A stretch of 64,000 bases of DNA from Brachypterus glaber. Taxonomy: Eukaryota; Arthropoda; Insecta; Coleoptera; Kateretidae. Positions within the stretch are counted from its first letter, which is position 1; the number at the start of each line of letters is the position of its first letter. This document shows positions 1 to 11,688 of this stretch, piece by piece. The notes beneath the pieces were generated by a model, which ran no database searches, had not been told where the DNA came from, and saw only the letters and a list, made by a program, of their open reading frames with translations. The stretch is taken from contig OY294049.1 of NCBI GenBank assembly GCA_958510825.1, positions 3,038,001 to 3,102,000 of the forward strand, in the 5' to 3' direction. The position numbers were made by a program, and so were the translations under genes.

Positions 1-533
1 TTTTGTAGACACGGTAACTCAAGAACGAATAACCCGATCGACTCGAAATTTTCAGAGAAAATCAAGTTCTCTATTGGTTTTAAAAGTAATCCCCCCAAAA
101 AACAAAAAAAGTTTTGGGGGGTTAAACTTTTATAAATATAGAAATTATTTTCAATTTTTTTTTTCAAATTTTTCGTTTTTCTCAAAAAGAAAATAAAAAA
201 AAATTAAAAATAGTTTTTTGAAAAATAAAAATCGTTTTTCACAAAAATATGTTATTTTTTTATTTTTTTTTTTGAAAACTATTTGGGAAAATGCAATATA
301 CCATTTACTGTGAATAGTATATAATGGAATGCGTAGCACGGCTTGTTTTTTATTATTTTACAGAGAGGGATCGTACATTCTGATGAAGAGCATTTCTACA
401 TAATCCATCCATTACCCGAAAGGTTTCACAACTCGTCTTCACCAAAGCCTCATTTATTGATAAGAAAAACCCACAAAACTGTTGCCAATAATTGCTTACA
501 TGATAATAAAAGAAATACAAAAGGTAATACATA
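1..533. other. Non-coding AT-rich stretch (intron of the ADAMTS gene)
   Basis: Long A and T runs with no credible exon. It lies upstream of the first visible ADAMTS exon, so it is probably intronic. The short open frames here are low-complexity. Confidence 0.5.
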
Positions 534-1248
534 CAGTGCGGTCCAAAAGTCACCCCCCCCATCTTTTAACTTTTGAACGAGTTGAGATATCGACTTCAAA
601 TTTAGAACTCTTAAATAAGACAACTTAAACTATCTTTTAGCATATATTTGATATTTTCAGCTCTTAAAATGTGGGTAGGGGAACATGGGGGGACATTTTT
701 TTAAATGGAAAGGGGGGTCGTGTGATACATTATTTTAAAGCTTATAAAATTCTCTATTTAAATTAACATTTTTAATTTTTTTAAAAATGGTTTTTAAGGT
801 TTTGATTTTTCAATTTTTTGTGCTAAAACATTCGATTTTTTAAGTTTTTTTTTATAAATTTTTATTTATGTCAACTAAAATTAGTTTAAAAGTATAATTA
901 ACATTTTTTTTATGATTAAATTAGGCATTTTTAAAAAATTATTTGTTTTTTTTTTTAGAGGAATTTTGACATTAATACCCATTTTCAACCCCATTTAAAA
1001 CCCAATTTTTTTTTTAATTTAAAAATATGGAGTTAAATGGAGAATTTTACAAGCTTTAAAATGATGTATTACACGACCCCCCTTTCCATTTAAAAAAAAT
1101 GTGCCCCATGCCTCCCTGACCACATTTTAAGAGCTGAAAGTATTAAAAGAATAGTTTAAGTTGTCTTATTTAAAAGTTCCAAATTTGAAGTCGATATCTC
1201 AACTGGTTCAAAAGTTAAGAGGGGGGGGGGGTGACTTTTGGACCGCTG
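534..1248. repeat. Foldback MITE, Tc1/mariner-like, family F1 copy 1
   Basis: Arms of about 230 bp are inverted around an AT-rich centre. The left end reads CAGTGCGGTCCAAAAGTCAC; the right end is its near-complement, ending in GGACCGCTG. Both ends abut TA (532-533 and 1249-1250), the target duplication typical of Tc1/mariner elements. Further copies lie at 11338-11619 and 34302-34958. No transposase frame is present, so it is non-autonomous. Confidence 0.85.
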
Positions 1249-1559
1249 TATATAATAATTTTAAGAGAGTCGTAGCGAAGGCAATTTAATGGGGAGTGGA
1301 ATAAAGCAAATGTTTTGCCAACTTTTTGATTAAAGAATTGCTTTTTTTTATTGAAAAATTACCAAATTTTTTCCCTGAATAACAACTAGTAATTTTTCTA
1401 ATTTTATTTTATTTTTACCCCCGAAATTACAAAATATTCTTAGAAAATGTCTTTATGTTTATTTTCTCTCAAAAAGTTAGTCCTTTTGGGAATTTAGCCT
1501 TAATACATTTAAAGTTCTCCTACAAAAACATATAAATAACAATTTATTTAACTTTTCAG

Positions 1560-1798
1560 ATACCTATGAATGTTCAAATTCGACCGATGATTGGAGTGCC
1601 AAAGGCGATATTTTAACGGAGATTGATAAGAAAACTTTTCACAAAAGACGAAAACGCGAAACTTTTCCTGTTGGGACTCCCGTTTTCGTCGAGACGGCCG
1701 TCTTCGTCGATAGAGATCTTTTTGATCACATGAAAACTAATTTTCCGGTCGAGACTGAACGAGAACTTATTCGATTCGTTTTGGCGATGATCAATGCC
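1560..1798 (+). CDS. ADAMTS exon A: prodomain end, furin site, protease start
   Basis: Acceptor TTTTCAG ends at 1559 and donor GTAAGT starts at 1799. The first two bases finish a codon, then 79 codons follow. RRKR marks the prodomain cleavage point; VFVETAVFVD begins the metalloprotease fold. Confidence 0.9.
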
Positions 1799-4700
1799 GT
1801 AAGTCTAAATTTAATTTCCAATGCTTTCCCTTAATTATTAATTATATCTATGTTTAAGTTTTTATGAGTCAGATCTTTCATCAATAAAGAGTCAATGTCT
1901 TAGTCAATGGTCAGATCAACCATGACAGTATCTTATCCTTTTTTACTAAATAAAATACAGGGTGATCAGTAACTAGCATCCAAAAATATGAAAAAAAGTT
2001 TCTATAAAGGTTGGTCCGGAAATGAGCCCTAAGGGAGCTACGGCCCTTCGAAGATCACATATTAAATGGGGAACAAAAAAATGCATCAATAAAATTTTAA
2101 TGCTGTACCAAAACACCTAAATTTAATAATTAACGAGTAATAAATAGCCTTTTAAAAAGTAACCTTTTTGTGGCACAAAATGTTACTTCCTCTTAACTGA
2201 TTTTTTTTAAACGATTGCTCCTACAGTGTTACACTATATGTGTTTTTTTTACTCAAGGTATCTATATTTTTTACAAAAATTCCAAATAGGAGTAGGGAAA
2301 TTAAGAGTAGATATGTTGGTCTGTCAATATAACTATTTATATACAGGGTGATCAATAACTGGCATGCCAAAATTTAAGAGGTGATTCTACATCCAAAAAT
2401 ATCAAAAAAAGTTCCTATAAAGGTTGGTCCGGAAATGAGCCCTAAGGGATCTACGACCCTTTAAAATTGTAATAAAAACAAGGTTTTTAATTAATAACTC
2501 TGGTACCCTTTAAGCTAGAGCGACGAGCTTTTGCATGTACACTAGTATTAATAAGGGCAATAAGTTTATGTTAATTTATTTTTTTGAATTTATTCAGAGG
2601 CGTGCCTGGACGGACAAAATGTGAGGCTTAACACATTTTTACCCCAAACTTTTTGTGTAGTTTTTTTGGATGTTTTGTAAAAAATATAGATTTCTTGAGT
2701 AAAAATACAGTAGGAGCAACCGTTTAAAAAAATGCAATTAAGATGAAATAACATTTTGTGCCATCAAAAACGTACTTTTTAAAAGGCTATTACTCCTTTA
2801 ATTATAAATTTAGGTGTTTTGGTGAAGAATACGTTTTTACTCAGTTTTAAAGAAAGAATCACCCTGCAGCATTAAAATTTTATTGATGCCCTTAATTGTT
2901 CCCCATTCAATATGTCACCTTCGAAGGGCCGTAGCTCCCTTAGGGTTCATTTCCGGACCACCCTTTATAGAAACTTCTTTTCATATTTTTGGATGTAGAA
3001 TCACCTCTTAAATTTTGGCATGGCAGTTACTGATTACCCTGTATACAGGGAATCCAAAAATATCAAAAAAAGTTCCTATAAAGCTTGGTCCAGAAATGAG
3101 CCCTAAGAGAGCTACGGCACTTGCCCCTGACGGTTAATTTCTGGGTGGCGGTGGCGGCAAATAAATTAAAATAATTATTTTAGATTTAATGAACAGATAT
3201 CAATTTAAAGCCTAGGCTCAAGACTCCTTTGTTTTTTAAAAGGATTTAGCTATTTAAACCTAACTGTTTAAAACAGAAGTTTTAGGCCCGTCAAATTTCT
3301 TCGATCGACATACCGCTTATAAAGCAAAATCATGAACAACAAATGAGGGGGGAAATTTCTAGTGCCCCATGGCGGCAATCCAGCGTTGTACTCAAAACTA
3401 AATGTTCCATCAGCCCTTAAAATTCTAATCCTATTTCGGAATCTGAACACGCGGTGGAAATAAAGATTTTTTAAATAATATTAAATAAAACATCCCTATT
3501 AACTTTCTCCGAAAGCCCAATAATTTCCGGAGACCATTTTCTTCTTAGCATGCTAGCAGTAATGTTTTGTTTTAGGTTCAACTTCTGTACCATGATGCAA
3601 GCCTAGGGCGACCAGTAAACTTCGTATTAAAACGCTTAGAAATCTTAAAAGAAGAAGCTGCCGGTCTAGTTAGACCCCCAGATATTGATAGATACTTGTC
3701 CAATTTTTGTAATTGGCAAAGGACAAAAAATCCTGTGGGGGATAGAGAACCACAACATTGGGACCATGCCTTAATTTTAACCGGTCTGGATCTATATGTC
3801 AGGGGAAAACATGGAAAAATATCTAGCCAAGTTGTAGGTAAGAGCCAGTATTGTTGTACTTATAGTATATTAAAGTACTAGTTTCATAACATACGTTTTT
3901 AGTGCACGAGTACATGTTCCCCTTAGACGAAGTTACGCGAATCGCACCCGAATTGATATGATCTTCGCCTTCTGCCACACTTTCGCAAATGAGTCACTGC
4001 ACATTATTTCGGAACTAACTTATAGTTCCTTAATGTGACATTTTATATCAAAAATAAGAGTGGTTTTAGCCTTTTTTGGATATGCGTTTTTCTTCTATAA
4101 ATGTGTCAAAATATATCTTTAAGGTTATTTATCATGACTTTCGACTTAAAGTACTTTTAAACATTTAAAAAACATTTTCTTTGAAAATGTTCGCTTATGT
4201 AATTTGTGTCATCTAATACCAAAACATAGTAACCAACAATTTTTAACAGATTTTTTGTCTCCGCTCTTTTTTTTGACAGAAAACGTCACGTTAAGGTACT
4301 CTAACACTATCCACGGTAAAGCGTATTCTAAGGATCCAATACATCTAATAAATTATCAATGAGGACGAATATTTAACAAGTTATTAATAACTAGTTATTT
4401 ATAGTTTATTATAAAAAAAATGGATAATTCAGAAAATTGTTATTATTTATCCTCGTATTTATCATTACCAATATAGCTATATACCTATCTATGTTTTTCT
4501 AGTAAATATTTATAATTCCTGGAGCTTTATGTTGTTTGTATTGTAATTACTTTGTGGTTAACGTATTTTTTATTATAATTATTCTATTATATCCATCAAG
4601 TATTAATTAAAAAGATAAATTATTACGTGGGGCTTTGCTTATTAGGAAAATGAGGATAAAATAGGGATGATAATTCGCATGGCTTTATTAATGTGGCGGA

Positions 4701-7700
4701 TAAATTAGTTTTTCGCTTATAATTCTGAAACCGCTTATTGTACGGGAAGAAGAAGACCGTCATGTACAAGAGAATTTAATTTTCCACTAAAATGCTTATT
4801 TTTTTTTGTAGCATTGCTCTTTTATAAAATTACAAATGACAACTTAAAAAATGTCTAAAAAGCTTTTTTGCTGATTCCAAATTATGAATGCTAAAGGATC
4901 TTTCTTTTTTACAGGTCTAGCTCCAGTTGCGGGCATGTGTACAGCTACCAGCAGCTGTACTGTCAATGAAGGAAGACATTTTGAAAGCGTATACGTTGTA
5001 GCTCATGAAATAGGCCATAAGTAAATATTTTTTTAACTTATGTCTGTACTATTATTATATAGCTAATTAGTAACAATTGAATATTGTAATTTCAGTTTGG
5101 GTATGAGACATGATGGACCCCTAGCTGACAATGACTGTGATCCAACGAGTTTCATTATGTCCCCAACTCTGGGAAGTGGAAAAATAACTTGGTCAACTTG
5201 CAGTAAACGATATCTTCAAAAATTCTTAGAGTAAATATTCGACAAAAAATATTTCATTTTGAATGAGTGTCAGAAAGTTTATTATTAGTATTACTTATCT
5301 ATCCTCCTTAGCAGAACGCAGCAAATAGCAATACAGTCGATTTTTACGTAAGCGGTCACAGAAATATCGACTGTATTGCTATCTTCGTTTACGGCGTTTC
5401 TGCTGAGGATGATAGTTATACTGTTAACATGTTAAACCACATCATGGTATTTTTTAAACGATTTAAATTAAACACTACAAATTTCGTCAATGTTTTGATA
5501 CATGAACAAGTAAAGCAAATGCCTAATTTAAGCGTTTTAGTCAAAACGTTTAAGAGATTTTAAGAGAAACGTTTAAAAACTTGCAATTTGGGTAAACACA
5601 CTATTGCAAAACACACTTCACTTAATTTAGTCAACAATAAAAATGAAACTTCACTTGATTACTAATTTAAAAATATTTCTTTCTTAATCCCGTAAGTATA
5701 TATAAGATATGATGTTTTGAGGCAAAATATCTATTGTTTTTTAGTACAACGCAGTCTAGATGTCTTTTGGACCACGGCAGCTCTTCTGGTCAATTGGACC
5801 ATAGCGCAGAAGGCGCATTGCCCGGTGAAAGGTTCGACGCGAATCAACAATGCATGTTGAAGTATGGCGGCGGCAGTAAACATTCCTCACAACAACCGTT
5901 GGACGACGTTTGCAGAGATCTGCACTGCGAAAGGGAAAGATACACCTGGACATCGCATCCTGCCTTGGAAGGCACAATGTGCGGGAAGGGGATGGTAAGA
6001 AATATTTCTAACAAAGGTTGATTTAAACATTAATATTGAAATATCTATCTTATCTAATGCCTTTCCTAAATCAATGACTATAGCCATTAAATTTCACGTA
6101 TTCATAATTTATTTTTAGTGGTGCAAAGGTGGCAGATGTATATCGAAAGGAACAGTGGTAAGCACTGCATATAATGCGCAACCGACTTCTGCGAGAGTGG
6201 AAAAAATTAATGGTGGATGGAGTAAATGGAGACCTTTTGGAGACTGTGCTTCTGGTTGCCTGTTTGGAGAAGAAGGGAGGCTGCGAACTGGCAGTACTGG
6301 AATAATGAAATCCGAGAGAGTTTGCAATAATCCCAGGTACATAAATTTTTATCGAAAAATCTCTCATTGATTATAACAAACTTTATTATTGATTTAGGCC
6401 CCAAGGAGGTATGGAATGCGATGGTCCTGACATTAAATATGAAGCGTGCAATAGTCAAGAATGTTTAAATGTTCCTAGAATAAGTATCAGAGAATTTTCT
6501 GAACAAATATGTAGTAGGGCTAGAGATGTAGATAAAGATTTGACCGGTTCTGGTATGCAGAAAATCAGCTCAGACCGTAAGTAGCAAATCCTTAGTTTTC
6601 AAAATTTTATAAAAATGTACACTGTTAACATGTTAAGGTAAGATAAACAAAAAAGTGCAAAGGTCAGATTCAAAATTGCAAGGTAACCACAGGTCTCGCA
6701 AAGTTCTAATTTTTTCTAATTTCCCTGATTAAAATTTAGATTTTTTCCTGCTTTTTAAAACCAATATGATCAAAAAATTTAAACCTGCCGCACTATGTCC
6801 CCAAATGAAAAAAAAGTGTCCAAAATTATTTTATCATTAAAATAATAATTTAATATACATAAAAAAATAGTTTAATTACAATTTTGAGTTTTAATATTGA
6901 AATTAACGACTAAAAGGGTTTATTTGAAAAGTGTTTTTTGACTTTTTGAAATATATATTATTTTTACACACCATCTCCGCGGTGAGGGGGGGGGGGGGTA
7001 TCTAAAGAATTACATTTCGCTTATTTAGGGTAAGAACTACCTGCATAGCTACCAAATTTTAGCTTCCCCCGCCCAATAGTTTTTAAGAAATTAATACCCA
7101 AACTAAAAATGCCGGTTGGATATTTTTGATATAAATTTTTTAAAAATGTCAAAAACGTCAAAAATATCGCATACAAAATGCTTATATCTTCCAATGGGCC
7201 AAAATGAGCACTTTAATATTTATACAGTATTACTATTACATACTTAAAAATAGGTTTACGTATATGTCTGATGGACGACGACTGACGAACGAAACTATTC
7301 TCAAATTTTATGTGCCACAAAGGGTCTCAAATTACGAAAATTCTAGCGATATTTTTTATAAAAATGCTTTTTGGTATATATTTACAAATAAATCCTTTGC
7401 TATGCTTCTTCAAAATTTTAAGCAAAAATATTAGTTTGTTTAGAAATTAGGATGTTTTTTGTGTAAGCATGTCAAAATAGGTTTTTGAGCAACCGTTGTG
7501 CATCGACATGAATATTGCATTGGCGCATATTCCCAAATTTATTGCAAATAAAAATAATGAGTTTTTTAATGTAGAAATGTATAGTGAATAACTTTAAATG
7601 GTTTTTGATCCTTATTTCTAAATTTCATTTGCGTATTTATGGGCACTTTTTTCTCGTTGGCAACATAGTGTGCCGTTTCATTTTTGAGTAATGATTTTAT

Positions 7701-10700
7701 TGTTTTTTACATTTTTTCTGTAAAATGATTCGATGGATTGGTAGAAGTTTATGAATGAATATTTTTTTAATAATAATTTATTATGTAGACCAGAGTTTTA
7801 TTCAGTTTCCCTGATTTTTACAGTTGATCAAATTCCCTGACTTTTACCTAATTTCTCTGAGGGAGCGTTCAAGTATTACGTAACGCGCTAGTGGGGGGGG
7901 GTTCGAAAGCGTTACGCCGCGTTACAGAGGGAGGGTGGGTGTCAGTAAAAATCTTACGTAACACTTAAAAATTATAAACTTATAAAACGTTTTTAAAAAT
8001 GATCTAGGCCTAAAGAGACGAAAATGTTACGCCGCGTTACATGGGGGGTGGGGGTCAAAAATGGCCAAATTTTGCGTTACGTAATACTTGAACGTTCCCT
8101 GATCTGTGGGCACCCTGAGATTGGTATTACTTCATGCATTAGCCTAATCTTTTGTCTTTTTAGCTGAAGAAGCCTGTTTAGTTTGGTGCCAAAAACGTAA
8201 CGGAGGGACAAAAAGTCGTGGGTGGCAATTTCCAGACGGCACCGCCTGCCAAACTCGCAGGAACCGCTACGGCCGGGCCAGTTACTGCATAAACGGTCGC
8301 TGCGAGGAGTTCGTATGCGATCCTTACGACGAAGCGGCTTTTGCACAAAACCCAGATTTATGCCCCGTTGAAAGGGACGATAATGAAATAATCCGGCGGA
8401 CGGGTCTTAGAAGAAGGGAGGGTGCGATCAGATGGAAGAGTACAAGTGGTTGCCACTATAACTGTATCGCCCCAGGGAGTGGAATAAGATTGGTAATGGC
8501 CAAAGGGAAGTTTAGTAGGTCTAGTATACAGTTATGCCAACCAGACCAAAATGTATGTATACCTTCCTATTTAAATGAAGTTTCACTGTTAGTACAACCC
8601 ATTATTCTTATCATTCTTAAATAATAATTTTATTAACCCGTTAACTTTCATAGATATCAAATATTTCAAAATTTTTTTTAGGGATGTTCTAAAGTAAAAT
8701 CTCCATTTCAACATGCATCTTTGGTTTGCACTAAATATAAAGAAAGAGTTAGAAGACTTTCTGGTCTTGGAATGCAAATATCTCCAGCAGTTGGTAAGTA
8801 AATGTTTTTTTTTTTAACTTTCTATACTAAAATTAATATATTTATTGTGTTTTTAAAGTTATTTTGTGTTTTTAGAGGACCCGGATCGACCGTGTAGGGT
8901 AGCATGCCAAGATGAAAACATGTCGCATAGATTTTACTTGGTAAATGGTGAGGAAGGGTGGTTTCCTTTTGGTACTGATTGTACAAGAGGAAATTCAGAT
9001 AAAAAGGCTTACTGCATTAGCGGAAAATGTCTGGTAAGTAAATATAAATACCCTAATATGTATATTATATTATAATGTTTAAAAATAATAATTATGTAAA
9101 TAAAATAAAATACTTCAAAATTCAAACGCCATACGAAATATATTATTAAAATGAGCAAAATTCAACATTTTTAGTCTTTTGCTTTTAATTTTTTGCAACC
9201 GAATTACGTAATATATTTTTTCTTTTCTCAGGAATTTGGTCAGGATGACACTCCACTATCTGAAACTGAATTTACACTGCCACTGTTATCGAGATCCAAA
9301 AGATCGTTAGAAGCTAACAGTACTAGAATTACTGCCACATTAAACCAAAAACAGTTAGATGAAATAATAGAAGGTTTAAATAGAACACTATTAGGTAAAA
9401 ATTATTTCTTGAAAGGGGATAAATGGTATTTTCTTGAAAGGGTAAATAATGGAAGGTTTAAATCTCGGTTTAAATAGAACACTATAATTATTATAGTGTT
9501 AATTTAGGTAAATATTAAAAATACTGTAGTATTGAAAAGGGCTAAATGAAGGTACTTACTTTGATTGACTTGACGGTGTCTTCTGTGGATTCATGCACTG
9601 TTTTTTCACACAGTAAAGTTTGTTACGAAGGTTGCAGGATTTAGTGTTCTCAAATATTTATAAATATGCAACCCGTAATGCTTGTACGTGTATTGTAAGT
9701 TGTCACTTCACAAAATAACTTTATAATTATATACCTTTCTAAAACATTGATCTGGGCAATTCCAAGACAGACCAACTCAGCCATTTCCCTCAATTCTTTA
9801 TTTTTGAGTAATATTTTGCCTACACATAGATACTATCTCTCAGAGATAATCTCTGTATTATTTAGGAATACATTTTAAACCTTTAACTGTTGTAGTCTTG
9901 GAGATATCCGGTTTTGAAATTTTCAAAATATCGCCAAAAACACCCGTTGTCACTTAAATGGCAATATTTAGAAAACTATAAAAGTTGGAAATTTCGTTCG
10001 GGTTGCATTTTTCTGCTAATAAATTGCTTTTTGAAACAGTTGATAAAAATATGAATTTGGGTCAAAAAGTCCAAAGTTAATTATTGTTTAGCCGCTTATT
10101 ACACCAAAAATGGCACTTTTATTTTGATGAAAAAAATTAAAAGTATTTCCTGTTCTTTTGTTAAGATGTGGTTCAAATTTCAAGATGGCCATTCAATTGG
10201 TTCGTCTGGAATAAAATAAAATGCAGGAGTGCGCAGCGTAGACTAGATCAGTGGCGAGTCTCGCGCCAGTCTTGACCGTCAGTTCTCTACTTAAATGACA
10301 ATATCTAGAAAACTATAAATTTTGTTAAGTCTTTATTTTTAAGCTAGTTAATCGCTTTTTTAAGTTAATATTAAAAAATTATGATTAGGTTAAAAAACAT
10401 GTCAAGTCCAAAATGAATAAATTTTTAGCCGCTTATTACACCAAAAAAAATGTGTTTACTGTTCGTTTGACTATGTGTGGTTCAAATTTCCAGATGGTCG
10501 TATTATTGGTTTGTCTGAAATTAATTAAAATACAAGAACGCGCAGCGTGGTGAGCCCCTCGTTACTTTTGACCAAATCTAAGATGCGCGCTCCTGAATTT
10601 TATTTTATTCCAGACGAAACAATTGCATAGCCATCTTGAAATTTAAACCACATCTTAACAAAAGACCAGCAAATACTTATAATTTTGTTCATCAAAATAA

Positions 10701-11196
10701 AAGTGGAATTTTTGGTCTAATAAGCCGCTAAACAATAATTAATTTTGGACTTGACATGTTTTTGACCCAAATTCATGTTTTTGGCGATATTTTAAAAATG
10801 TCAAAACTGGATATCTCCAAGACTACAACAGATAAAGATTTAAAATTTATTCCTGAATCATAAAGTATCTATGTGTAGGCAATATATTACTTAAAAATAA
10901 ACAATTAAGGAATGGGAATTGCCCATCTGTGTTTTCTATAAATGTCAATAGATTGGAATTTCATCAAGACGTCTTCACTGAAGTGAAGGGCGCCTTAATT
11001 TTATTTAAATGATCCTTTGAATGATCTGTTGACAATAATCAATAATTTTGTTTCAGGTAATATGAAGTCAGATGCAAAATATTTTGATATAGATCTGAAA
11101 AATCCTATACATGTAAACATGGACCCGATGCAATATAACGAGCATACCTATTATAGGCCAAATAGTAACGATTATGAATATTATAATTATGCATAA
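1560..11196 (+). CDS. ADAMTS-family secreted zinc metalloprotease, 5'-incomplete
   Basis: Twelve exons with matching phases encode about 782 residues (numbered here from the first full codon at 1562). Visible in order: end of the prodomain with a furin-type site RRKR (29-32); a reprolysin-type metalloprotease with HEIGHNLGMRHD (197-208), the HExxHxxGxxHD zinc site, and a Met-turn methionine at 223; a disintegrin-like region (about 248-340); one thrombospondin type-1 repeat (362-425, starting GGWSKW); a Cys-rich module (about 430-515); then a degenerate second TSR-like and Cys-rich pair (about 551-682). A second dibasic site RSKR lies at 703-706, followed by a Tyr-rich tail ending at TAA 11194-11196. 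Family members cleave extracellular-matrix proteoglycans. Signal peptide and most of the prodomain lie left of the window. It may correspond to insect AdamTS-A, but I cannot separate paralogues by eye. Confidence 0.93.
1958..3041. repeat. Foldback element family F2, copy with extra left arm
   Basis: Left end TACAGGGTGATCAGTAACT; right end is its complement, ending ACCCTG before TA 3042-3043. A second left end starts at 2344, so a complete palindromic copy (2344-3041) is preceded by a solo left arm (1958-2070). A further fragment of the same arm runs 3044-3120. Diagnostic arm text is GGTCCGGAAATGAGCCCTAA. It sits in the intron between exons A and B. Confidence 0.75.
3576..3837 (+). CDS. ADAMTS exon B: metalloprotease domain
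   Basis: Acceptor TTTTAG ends at 3575 and donor GTAAGA starts at 3838. It encodes residues 80-166 of the protease fold, including WDHALILTGLDLY, a conserved strand upstream of the zinc site. It ends one base into a codon, matching exon C. Confidence 0.9.
3838..4914. other. ADAMTS intron without recognisable content
   Basis: AT-rich, no exon-like or inverted-repeat structure that I could support. Confidence 0.4.
4915..5020 (+). CDS. ADAMTS exon C: HEIGH zinc-site half
   Basis: Acceptor TTTTTTACAG, donor GTAAAT. It encodes GLAPVAGMCT then the start of the zinc site, VVAHEIGH. The Asn codon after HEIGH is split with exon D. Confidence 0.93.
5096..5230 (+). CDS. ADAMTS exon D: second half of zinc site and Met-turn
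   Basis: Acceptor ATTTCAG, donor GTAAAT. It begins LGMRHDG, giving the third zinc ligand His and the family Asp, and continues to FIMSP, the Met-turn, and the cysteines closing the protease domain. Confidence 0.93.
5297..5416. repeat. Short palindromic element in ADAMTS intron
   Basis: ATCCTCCTTAGCAGAACGC is answered by an inverted GCGTTTCTGCTGAGGATGAT, with ATACAGTCGAT repeated inverted inside. About 120 bp in total. Confidence 0.7.
5745..5994 (+). CDS. ADAMTS exon E: disintegrin-like region
   Basis: Acceptor GTTTTTTAG, donor GTAAGA. It encodes residues 247-330: LPGERFDANQQCMLKYG and VCRDLHCERE match the ADAMTS disintegrin-like pattern, followed by EGTMCGKGM, which continues in exon F. Confidence 0.92.
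6119..6336 (+). CDS. ADAMTS exon F: end of disintegrin-like region and TSR start
   Basis: Acceptor TTTTTAG, donor GTACAT. WCKGGRC closes the disintegrin-like segment. GGWSKWRPFGDCASGC opens the thrombospondin repeat, with the usual Trp and Cys spacing. Confidence 0.92.
6398..6576 (+). CDS. ADAMTS exon G: TSR end and start of Cys-rich module
   Basis: Acceptor GATTTAG, donor GTAAGT. It continues the TSR (NNPRPQGGMECDG, ending NSQEC) and begins the Cys-rich module at ISIREFSEQIC. Confidence 0.92.
6660..7859. other. ADAMTS intron, remnant of an unidentified element
   Basis: The text CTAATTTCCCTGATT near 6715 recurs in related form as TTTCCCTGATTTTTAC near 7807, suggesting an old dispersed element. 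A 76-codon open frame at 7204-7434 is AT-rich and resembles no family I know. Similar 'ccctgattt' text occurs near 19320 and 22430. Confidence 0.3.
7860..8100. repeat. MITE with 27-bp terminal inverted repeats
   Basis: Left end AGGGAGCGTTCAAGTATTAC and right-end complement AGGGAACGTTCAAGTATTAC differ at one base over the quoted 20 and stay matched through ACGTAACGC. Internal GTTACGCCGCGTTACA occurs twice. I see no clear target duplication. The element ends 63 bp before exon H. Confidence 0.85.
8164..8552 (+). CDS. ADAMTS exon H: Cys-rich module 1 and second TSR-like segment
   Basis: Acceptor CTTTTTAG, donor GTATGT. It holds EEACLVWCQ (464-472), FPDGTACQ, YCINGRCEEFVCDP (a canonical ADAMTS Cys-rich pattern), then IRWKSTSGCHYNC (551-563), a degenerate TSR start. 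Confidence 0.92.
8682..8793 (+). CDS. ADAMTS exon I: link between repeat units
   Basis: Acceptor TTTTTTTAG, donor GTAAGT. It encodes 37 residues including LVCTKYKERVRRLSGLGM, which parallels ICSRARDVDKDLTGSGM of exon G, evidence of an internal duplication. Confidence 0.88.
8876..9033 (+). CDS. ADAMTS exon J: Cys-rich module 2
   Basis: Acceptor GTTTTTAG, donor GTAAGT. DPDRPCRVACQ parallels DPEEACLVWCQ of exon H; FPFGTDCTRG and YCISGKCLEFG (finished in exon K) parallel FPDGTACQ and YCINGRCEEF. Confidence 0.9.
9232..9394 (+). CDS. ADAMTS exon K: C-terminal linker with dibasic site
   Basis: Acceptor TTTTCTCAG, donor GTAAAA. It encodes EFGQDDTPLSE, then RSKR (703-706), a furin-type site, and two N-glycosylation sequons (NST, NRT). 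Reading through the donor would stop at 9475-9477; a spliced product is favoured because exon L joins in frame. Confidence 0.82.
9745..10935. repeat. Large foldback element in last ADAMTS intron
   Basis: Two arms of about 450 bp face each other: TTGTAGTCTTGGAGATATCC (left) and GGATATCTCCAAGACTACAA (right), also TTTAGCCGCTTATTACACCA and its complement. The middle has a further partial copy of the same arm text (near 10290-10500). No target duplication or coding frame is clear. About 1.2 kb. Confidence 0.75.
11057..11196 (+). CDS. ADAMTS exon L: Tyr-rich C-terminus and stop
   Basis: Acceptor TTTGTTTCAG ends at 11056. It encodes 45 residues with a Tyr- and Asn-rich end (NDYEYYNYA) and TAA at 11194-11196. 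The phase matches exon K. No conserved domain is recognised. Confidence 0.82.
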
Positions 11197-11337
11197 TTTA
11201 CTCATCGTACGTCCGGAAGAAGTGGGCACAAATTCATTTATACATGGCAACAAAATAGGCCCCATTCTTTTGAACATTACAAACTTAATTATTGTGATTT
11301 ATTTAAGTTCCCTATATTTACTTATGCAAACTGCATA

Positions 11338-11619
11338 CAGTGCGGTCCAAAAGTCACCCCCTTTAACTTTTGAACGAGTTGAGATATCGACTTCAAATTT
11401 AGAACTCGTATAAGCTTTAAAATGATGTATCGCACGACCCCCCTTTCCATTTAAAAAAATGTCCCCACATGCCCCCCTGCCCACATTTTAAGAGCTGAAA
11501 ATATGAAATATATGCTAAAAGATAGTTTAAGTTGTCTTATTTAAAAGTTCCAAATTTGAAGTCGATATCTCAACTGGTTCAAAAGTTAAGAGGGGGGGGG
11601 TGACTTTTGGACCGCTCTG
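11338..11619. repeat. F1 MITE copy 2, internally deleted, in the ADAMTS 3' UTR
   Basis: Same ends as 534-1248 (CAGTGCGGTCC and GGACCGCTCTG) between TA 11336-11337 and 11620-11621, only 282 bp long. It lies 141 bp after the ADAMTS stop and before the likely poly(A) signal, so it should be transcribed as part of the 3' UTR. Confidence 0.85.
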
Positions 11620-11682
11620 TATTATGCATTAAATGCAATATTTTATATTATAATGTTATTCTTCTACGCTGGAAAATATAAA

Positions 11683-11688
11683 AATAAA
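11683..11688 (+). promoter_or_regulatory. Candidate poly(A) signal of ADAMTS
   Basis: AATAAA about 490 bp after the stop codon, followed by a GT-rich stretch. It is the first convincing signal after the 3' UTR MITE. Confidence 0.45.

Noticed and set aside
5756..5977. Minus-strand frame opposite ADAMTS exon E (also 8077-8346 opposite exon H)
   Set aside because: Antisense shadows of GC-richer exons; they resemble no family.
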